Shown here: positions 58,541 to 64,000 of the stretch, piece by piece
Position numbering within the stretch: the stretch's first letter is position 1
How the letters are laid out: each line of letters starts with the position of its first letter
From: Globisporangium splendens
Lineage: Eukaryota > Oomycota > Peronosporomycetes > Pythiales > Pythiaceae
Direction: 5' to 3'
Assembly: GCA_006386115.1 (NCBI GenBank)
Contig: VFIW01000074.1
Location: 142,201-206,200 of the forward strand
Length of the DNA: 64,000 bases
Notes under the pieces: generated by a model
The model's database searches: none
What the model saw: only the letters and a program-made list of their open reading frames with translations
What the model was told of the DNA's origin: nothing
Made by a program: the position numbers and the translations under genes

Positions 58541-59490
58541 AGAGAGAGAGAGAGAAGGTAATTCTATTTAACTTATGATCTACATACAGTTTAAGAATTC
58601 CTGAGTCTCATTAACACTGCTGACAGTGAGGTGTATCTAGGTTTGACGGTGTGGCACCGACATCATTGTCGAGTAGAGCTGCGACTTGGGACATAACAAC
58701 TTGATCGTTTCCCCGCTGTTCAACGGCGAGTATCTTCGCACTCTTGGAGCTCGTTGCCATGTTGGCGAGAAGATCGGCCATCTTGTTTTGTTCTCGTTTT
58801 GTGTGATCCCAGGAGGTCCACGCAAAGTTGGCGATGATTTGATTTACCCGAACTGCTAGTGGCTGCAACTTGGTCTGGCGTATTGAGGCGAACCAGTTCT
58901 GGGCTGCGATAATCATTTGGCTGTCTCCGAAGACTTCCAACTTGACTTCATAATGCTGTAGGTAGTGTGCACTGTATGCCAAACCATCTTTCAGTGCGCT
59001 GTATTCGCACCAATTGTCCGTGACTTCCGGTCCCATGTACGCATAGCCGCACGCTTTGAGTTCCCAATGATTGCTTCGCTCATTCAGGAAGATGAGTGCC
59101 CAACCGCTGCCTCCTGGACCTGGGTTGACGCGTGCACCTCCATCGAAATACAAACGCGCCGTCGCCCATGCTCCCAGTTGGCGCGACAAGTCTTGTCTCT
59201 CCAGTACGCTAAGCAGTTGACTCAGGCACGTTGCATTGATCTTTTCTCCTTTGAGCGTTCTCATCCGATGAGCCACAGCCCGCACTTGCATCACACACGC
59301 TGTCCACACTCGCTGTCCACACTCGCTGGGTACTTTCTTCGATAGTGACGTGTTGTCGTTCATGCACTATCTCCACTCTTGTTCTCCACAGCAGTACTGG
59401 GATGCTTGATGTGACGATAAACCAGAGTTTCTGTAGTGCTGTCGAGTGTTCCGGGGCAATGAACCCGAAGTGCTTTTCCGATTCCCGGAG
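58541..59490 (-). mobile_element. 5'-truncated LINE, copy 4 (RNase H and 3' UTR)
   Basis: Near-identical to copy 2 (40001-40946). RNase H ORF stop at 58611. The (TC)n tail (58541-58555) joins the phosphatase gene directly. The last bases before the tail (CTATTTAACTTATGATC) match the full LINE rather than copy 2. Confidence 0.9.
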
Positions 59491-59928
59491 TAAATATTGT
59501 TAATATGGCATCATCTTGGTAATATCAGTATTAAGGTGTATTTGATGTGGTATTCGAAGTGAATAATCCAGCATGTGATGTCTAATTATCCGGCGTGTGG
59601 TGATTCACCATTAGGTGTTTGGTTTTTCACTATCTGGGGTATGGAGTTTGACGATCTGGTGTGCGGTGATTCGTTTTTTACGTGTGTTAAACTCATTACC
59701 CATTCCAAGTCGGCAGACGCTTCATTTGGCACAAGCATGTGTGCCGTGCTTGAGAGACTGTTGAGAACAGAGCCCCTGAACAGGTTTGAACTTAGTATTA
59801 CATTGAAACGCTGTGATATTCAAATATCCTACTAAATGGTAGCGTCTACAACAGCTCACGTATGCAACTATTCAGGATTCTTCTACAGCAACTCGATGCT
59901 ACCACAAGGTAACAACAAATGAAGACTG

Positions 59929-60906
59929 ATGAGTGATGCCATTAGTGTCCAAGCCCTCCGACAGGTTCCCGCAGTGAACGAGCGACCAGACAGTTCGGTG
60001 TATCGTTTAGCATGTCCCTCCTGCGAAGGCGAACCGAGTCGTGCTTCACACAATTTGTCAGCATACAAGCGCACAGTTCCCTCGAAGCAACCCCTCGCCA
60101 ACGATGTCGGTGAAGTTTCAGTAAGCTTTGCATTTTGTGTCAATAACAATGCAAAGATTAGTTCGAGCATTAATCACAGTGCGAGCACTCACTCGCATAG
60201 TTGGCATTTACTGAAAGATACATTTAGTAGGTTGCAAGAATTCATGGTGATCGCGAGCAGATCGAGTATACTTTCCCCTATATCCTAAACGACGCAATCG
60301 AAGCATTGTCAACACAGGAGAATCTTGATTTCAGTATTTTCGAGTGGCTTGGGGTGCTGTCGTTTGTCAACTCGCCCCTGCTGAAGCGCTGCGAGTGTTT
60401 TCCAGGGTTCTATGACGAAATGATTTCAAAGAGCAGTTTTACTTTTAGTACTGCACCGAACAGTGTGCAGCACACAATTAAAAAATTGTGTGAATGCGGT
60501 CTACCTCTGGCAATTGCGACACCCGAGCTCAACCACGCGCTTTCGCGTTGTTGCTGAGTTTCTTCAGCACGCTCATCCAGTCGCAAATGCCACAGGCAAC
60601 CTCAGTTCTGACCTTGACCAGTTTGGTCGCACAACATCCTGCCAGACCGTAAAAAGGAGGCAGGTGCAGCGATCGCGTCAGCACGGCGCACTTCGAGAGA
60701 ACGCCTCCCCCATTTGTGACTCTTTTCTGCGTTAGATGCTGCGCGTGGCCAACAGCACGATGGTTATCACGTGCGCCATGGTCTTACTGGTATTTTCTAT
60801 TGTCAGGCGCTCCGCTCGTTTCGCAAAGTTAAACCTCGTTTTGGACACGTCAGAAGACAATGAGGTTGAGTATCTACTTCGGATCGCGACAAAAAATAAC
60901 AAGATC
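59929..60906 (+). pseudogene. Unrecognised gene or gene relic in composite block, second copy
   Basis: Same text as 41385-42362 (VNERPDSSVYRLACPSCEGE; ENLDFSIFEWLGVLSFVNSP; TMVITCAMVLLVFSIV), with no change seen in the translations. See the first copy for limits. Confidence 0.3.
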
Positions 60907-62100
60907 TGAGTTTCATTTTGCTTCAACTGGACACACGCACAAGGCGACACTTCTCTGCGAGTTGTTTCGGTCTTGTGACCAGAATAGCACGCACCGAGTC
61001 ACTCTGGCTATGGTGGAGTTTCACGATATCTGGGACGTGTTTCATTCATCGATACAAACAACAACCGCACCATTGTCCGCAAAAGAAAATCGCATCCCAG
61101 CGCCACAAACCATTTGGATGCTCCAAGAGACTTGCACACTCCATTCGCTCGCACACTCTTTCTTTTCGAGCCTTCCACTCAAAGACTCAGCAAGAAGACT
61201 CCCTCGATACCAAGTCTTTCCCAAAGCGAACTCAAGATGTTTTCGATTGCCCCGATTCACTCAGCTCGCTTTCCTTCTCAGCTTGCGAGCTGTGACTCAG
61301 CACACGCGTGTGATCTCGCTTGATTGCATTGTCGACTGTGACACGTACGCCGCCGAGTGCAAGAAATTTGCATGTGCAGGAGCGAGGGTTAGTTTGTGCA
61401 GCACATTCAACAGCGTCATCTCATCGTCTTGCACGTTCAACGAGTGAGCTTCAGCACTGCTACTCATCTGGAGCAGAAGGTTTTTCCTCGCATAGGAGTA
61501 AGAAGGATATAGAGATAGAGAAGTCATTCATCAGGAAGCCGCGGAGGACACAAGCCTCAAGAAAGTAAGCATCATCTGTCCCCGGCGGCGAGCACGGTGC
61601 CAAGCGTTGGCGCCGCAACTCCAACAAAGCCACCACGTCACACCCGGGGCGAGCCTTGCCAAGCCTACCCTTCAGCCACGCATAGCAAGTCTCGAACCTG
61701 TCCTAATGAATGCACTTATCTTGCCCCGCACACACCGATCTTGCCAATGATATTGGAAACACCGTTTTCCATCGAGATCCAAAGTCATAGAAACCAGATA
61801 GGTGTAATGGGGTGGAGTAGTTACGACATAGCGCCCGGTTACAGGAGAAATGAGACACTTATCGCACAAAAATCCAGCTCAATGCGAAATTCTCCATTTT
61901 TACCAGTAGAGCTAAGCGGCCAGTAGCCTCAGCGGTCAGTTGGACCAGCACATCCAGGGAGAGAACCCTCCTTCTGGAGGCCGGGGGTGGTGAAGGAATG
62001 GATGCACGATTCACTATGAGCATGACTGTGGACCCTATGTCGTGGTTAATCCGCCATGAAGCACAACTGCGACGCCCACCAGGACGCCGCACTATTACCC

Positions 62101-62180
62101 GCTGTCTGCGGCCACCACACCGCGCAGCACAAGACCCCCCGCTGTCTGCGGCCACCATACCGCGCAGCACAAGACCCCCT
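62101..62180. repeat. Two-copy 40-bp tandem repeat
   Basis: Units beginning GCTGTCTGCGGCCACCA at 62101 and 62141, differing by one base (CAC against TAC). Confidence 0.85.
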
Positions 62181-62182
62181 TA

Positions 62183-62202
62183 ACAGAGCCTACCGGCTCT
62201 GT
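62183..62202. other. Perfect 8-bp hairpin
   Basis: ACAGAGCC, loop TACC, GGCTCTGT, directly after the 40-bp tandem repeat. No T-run follows, and the role is unknown. Confidence 0.6.
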
Positions 62203-62560
62203 GAATCGAGACGTGATCGAAGCATCGAAGCGCGACGTTCACAAGTGCAAGTGAGGCTGACAAAGCACAGCCAAAACGCACAACAACGAACGAAGCCATT
62301 TACAAAATGGCACACGAAGAAACTACAAATGTCAGAAAAACTAGAAAATTACGAAAAACCTGGACGCATGTGTGAAAATGCTTGTGTTACGGCAGGATAT
62401 GATAGCTGAGAACCCACCATTTCTCTTCCCCGGGAATCTTAAACTCTAAGTTCAATAGATTCTTTATCATCACCAGCTCTCATGCGAGAATCCAAGGCCA
62501 AGTTACCACGTGACGTAGAGCTACAAAAAACGAACGCAGCATCACGACTCACTTTGTCCC

Positions 62561-62860
62561 CAATTACGTAGACGTCCACATGTCACATCGGAGACAATCA
62601 CTCTGCACAATGAATCGCTTCTGCTCAAGATCGCTTGCACTTGATTTCACTATATTGACTTGATTACTGAACTTCCGATTACGCAATACGCGGCACCGTG
62701 ACAACTGAAGCTGCGGACTACAATTGGCTACAGAGTCGAGACGATGGCATCCTCCTTTAAAACGGAGGTATATGAGAAAAGACGACACTTCAATGAACTT
62801 GCAGACACTCGGAAGCACAGAGTCTCGCAATCTAATCTCCAATCCACGACTCCAAGTAGC
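62561..62860 (+). promoter_or_regulatory. Promoter module of AIF2-like copy F
   Basis: Blocks ATCACTCTGCAC (from 62597), AGATCGCTTGCACTTGATTT (from 62629), GATTACGCAATACG (62677-62690), GTGAC and CAATTGGCTAC (from 62721). The bZIP-like block and CCAAT box are 44 bp apart. The initiator TCATTCC follows at about 62863 and ATG at 62925. Confidence 0.6.
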
Positions 62861-62924
62861 TCATTCCTCAATCTTCCAGCAAGTCCGTCAACCGACTCGA
62901 CTCCATCCAAAAACGAAAGCAAAC

Positions 62925-64000
62925 ATGCCTCGCGTCGTGATCGTCGGAGGCGGCCCCGCCGGTGTCAACGCCGCGCAGACCCTCGCCAAGCTGCTCACCC
63001 CGCAGGACAACGTCGAGGTCGTGCTCTTCGAGAAGAGCAAGTACTACTACCACGCCGTCGGCGCGCCGCGGGCCTACGTCGACCCGAGCTTCACCAAGAA
63101 GCTCTTCGTGCCGTACGACAACGTGATCCCCAAGAGCGCGGCGTCGTTCGTCAAGATCACGCGCGGGCTCGTCACGCGGGTGTTACCGGAGACCAACGAG
63201 ATCCAGTACGCGCTCATCGGCGCCGACGACGACACTGAAGCCGGACCCGTCAAGACCATGGCGTTCGACTACCTCATCCTCGCCACGGGGAGCACGTACA
63301 CCGTGCCGATCAACCAGCCGAAGAACAACTTTGCGCGCGCCACAACAGAAGCCAAGCTGAAGGAGGTACAGGAGCAGATCCAGAAGGCCGACAAGATCCT
63401 GATCGTGGGCGGTGGCGCCGTGGGCGTCGAAGTGGCCGGCGACATCAAGTCCAAGTACCCGAAGAAGACGGTGACGATCGTGGACGCGAACCAGAAGCTG
63501 GTCGCAGGCAACAACGTGCGCGACAAGTTCCGCTCCAAGCTCGCGCGGTACTTGAAGCGCTTGGACGTCCAGGTGGTGCTGGGCGAGCGTCTGGAAGAGC
63601 GTCTGACGGGCAACAGCTACGTGAAGCGTACGCTGCGCACGGACAAGGGCACAGCCATCGAGTCGGACATCCAGCTGCTGTGTGCGGGTTTCAACCCGGT
63701 CGTGGACACCGTGGCCAAGTTCAACCCGGAGCTCGTGAACGCCGACGGCTTCATTAAGGTGAACGACAAGCTGCAGTTCGCGGACGCTCGGTACGGCCAC
63801 CTGTTCGCGTTGGGCGATGCGAGCAGCCACGCGACGCCCAAGCTGGCGTACTGGGCGGGTGAGCAGGGCAAGCACGTTGGCGCGGAGCTCGCGGCAGTGT
63901 TGCGCAAGACGCAGTCGCAGGTCACGAAACCATTTCCAAAGGTAGAAGTGGAGGCGTTGCTGGTGCCGCTGGGTCCGAACGGCGGTGTGGGCCAGTTGCC
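62925..64000 (+). CDS. AIF2/FSP1-like FAD-dependent NAD(P)H oxidoreductase, copy F (cut by window edge)
   Basis: The first 358 codons of a copy that looks identical to D and E, from MPRVVIVGGGPAGVNAAQTL through ILIVGGGAVGVEVAGDIKSK and HLFALGDASSHATPKLAY to the window end. Identity with D and E begins at the initiator (CTCATTCCTCAATC, about 62860). Intact as far as visible. Confidence 0.93.
   Translation, partial: MPRVVIVGGGPAGVNAAQTLAKLLTPQDNVEVVLFEKSKYYYHAVGAPRAYVDPSFTKKLFVPYDNVIPKSAASFVKITRGLVTRVLPETNEIQYALIGADDDTEAGPVKTMAFDYLILATGSTYTVPINQPKNNFARATTEAKLKEVQEQIQKADKILIVGGGAVGVEVAGDIKSKYPKKTVTIVDANQKLVAGNNVRDKFRSKLARYLKRLDVQVVLGERLEERLTGNSYVKRTLRTDKGTAIESDIQLLCAGFNPVVDTVAKFNPELVNADGFIKVNDKLQFADARYGHLFALGDASSHATPKLAYWAGEQGKHVGAELAAVLRKTQSQVTKPFPKVEVEALLVPLGPNGGVGQL

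Larger units (their letters stand above)
58541..61775. repeat. Composite duplicated block, second copy
   Basis: Repeat of 40001-43231. Homology ends at 61775 (CCATCGA, then GATCC here and CATCGGG in the first copy). Confidence 0.9.
61776..62560. other. Intergenic, no gene recognised
   Basis: About 800 bp. Contains a two-unit 40-bp tandem repeat and a perfect hairpin (separate entries). The A-rich stretch 62270-62400 and frame 62056-62409 show no domain. Confidence 0.45.

Noticed and set aside
1..64000. RXLR or Crinkler effector genes
   Set aside because: No ORF with a signal peptide followed by RxLR-EER or LFLAK motifs was seen; short Cys/Arg-rich frames were not accepted on composition alone.

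Overview
The window is eukaryotic and most probably comes from an oomycete of the Phytophthora type. The genes are compact, intronless or carry very short introns (about 70-85 bp). The proteins include an LRRC56-like flagellar factor (zoospores), a TKL-like kinase with ankyrin repeats and HSF-type DNA-binding proteins. Transcription starts look like the oomycete initiator (TCATTCC with a following CAATCTTCC-like stretch). The large retroelements are Ty3/gypsy chromoviruses and an APE-type LINE. The species cannot be fixed from sequence reading alone.

Layout. 1-2.5 kb: LRRC56-like gene on minus, open at the left edge. 2.8-4.7 kb: four-exon Iwr1/SLC7A6OS-like gene. 5.2-8.0 kb: inverted pair of HSF-domain genes, both with the same in-frame TAA inside the DNA-binding domain. 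8.7-10.7 kb: unrecognised 645-residue protein. 12.3-15.0 kb: two convergent AIF2/FSP1-like FAD oxidoreductase genes (copies A and B). 15.4-31.0 kb: a three-level nest: a 5'-truncated LINE, cut inside its RNase H domain by a Ty3/gypsy element, which is itself cut inside its reverse transcriptase by a second Ty3/gypsy element in the opposite orientation. 31.6-39.8 kb: three more AIF2-like genes (C minus, D and E plus) and an orphan promoter-like block. 40.0-43.2 kb: a composite of a LINE 3' remnant plus 2.3 kb of other DNA, repeated almost perfectly at 58.5-61.8 kb. 43.2-about 52.5 kb: a near full-length LINE on minus with an OTU-protease-like domain in ORF1. 52.8-57.2 kb: ankyrin-pseudokinase-kinase gene. 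57.6-58.5 kb: broken purple acid phosphatase. 62.9-64.0 kb: sixth AIF2-like gene, cut by the right edge.

The host content is dominated by six AIF2-like oxidoreductase genes. Within each subfamily (B/C and D/E/F) the copies look identical from about the transcription start to the stop codon and diverge immediately outside, so they are being homogenised or copied as transcript-sized blocks. D, E, F and an orphan site share a promoter module with an ATTACGCAAT-type bZIP site and a CCAAT box 43-46 bp apart.

The most notable mobile-element biology is in the inner gypsy element. It has a textbook -1 frameshift signal (A AAA AAC, 8-nt spacer, 8-bp perfect stem holding the gag stop) and a 355-residue coiled-coil ORF on the strand opposite to pol. 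The two gypsy elements have the same predicted primer-binding site, exact 5-bp target duplications, and LTR divergences that contradict their nesting order. All identities stated here were judged by eye; no alignment or database search was run.
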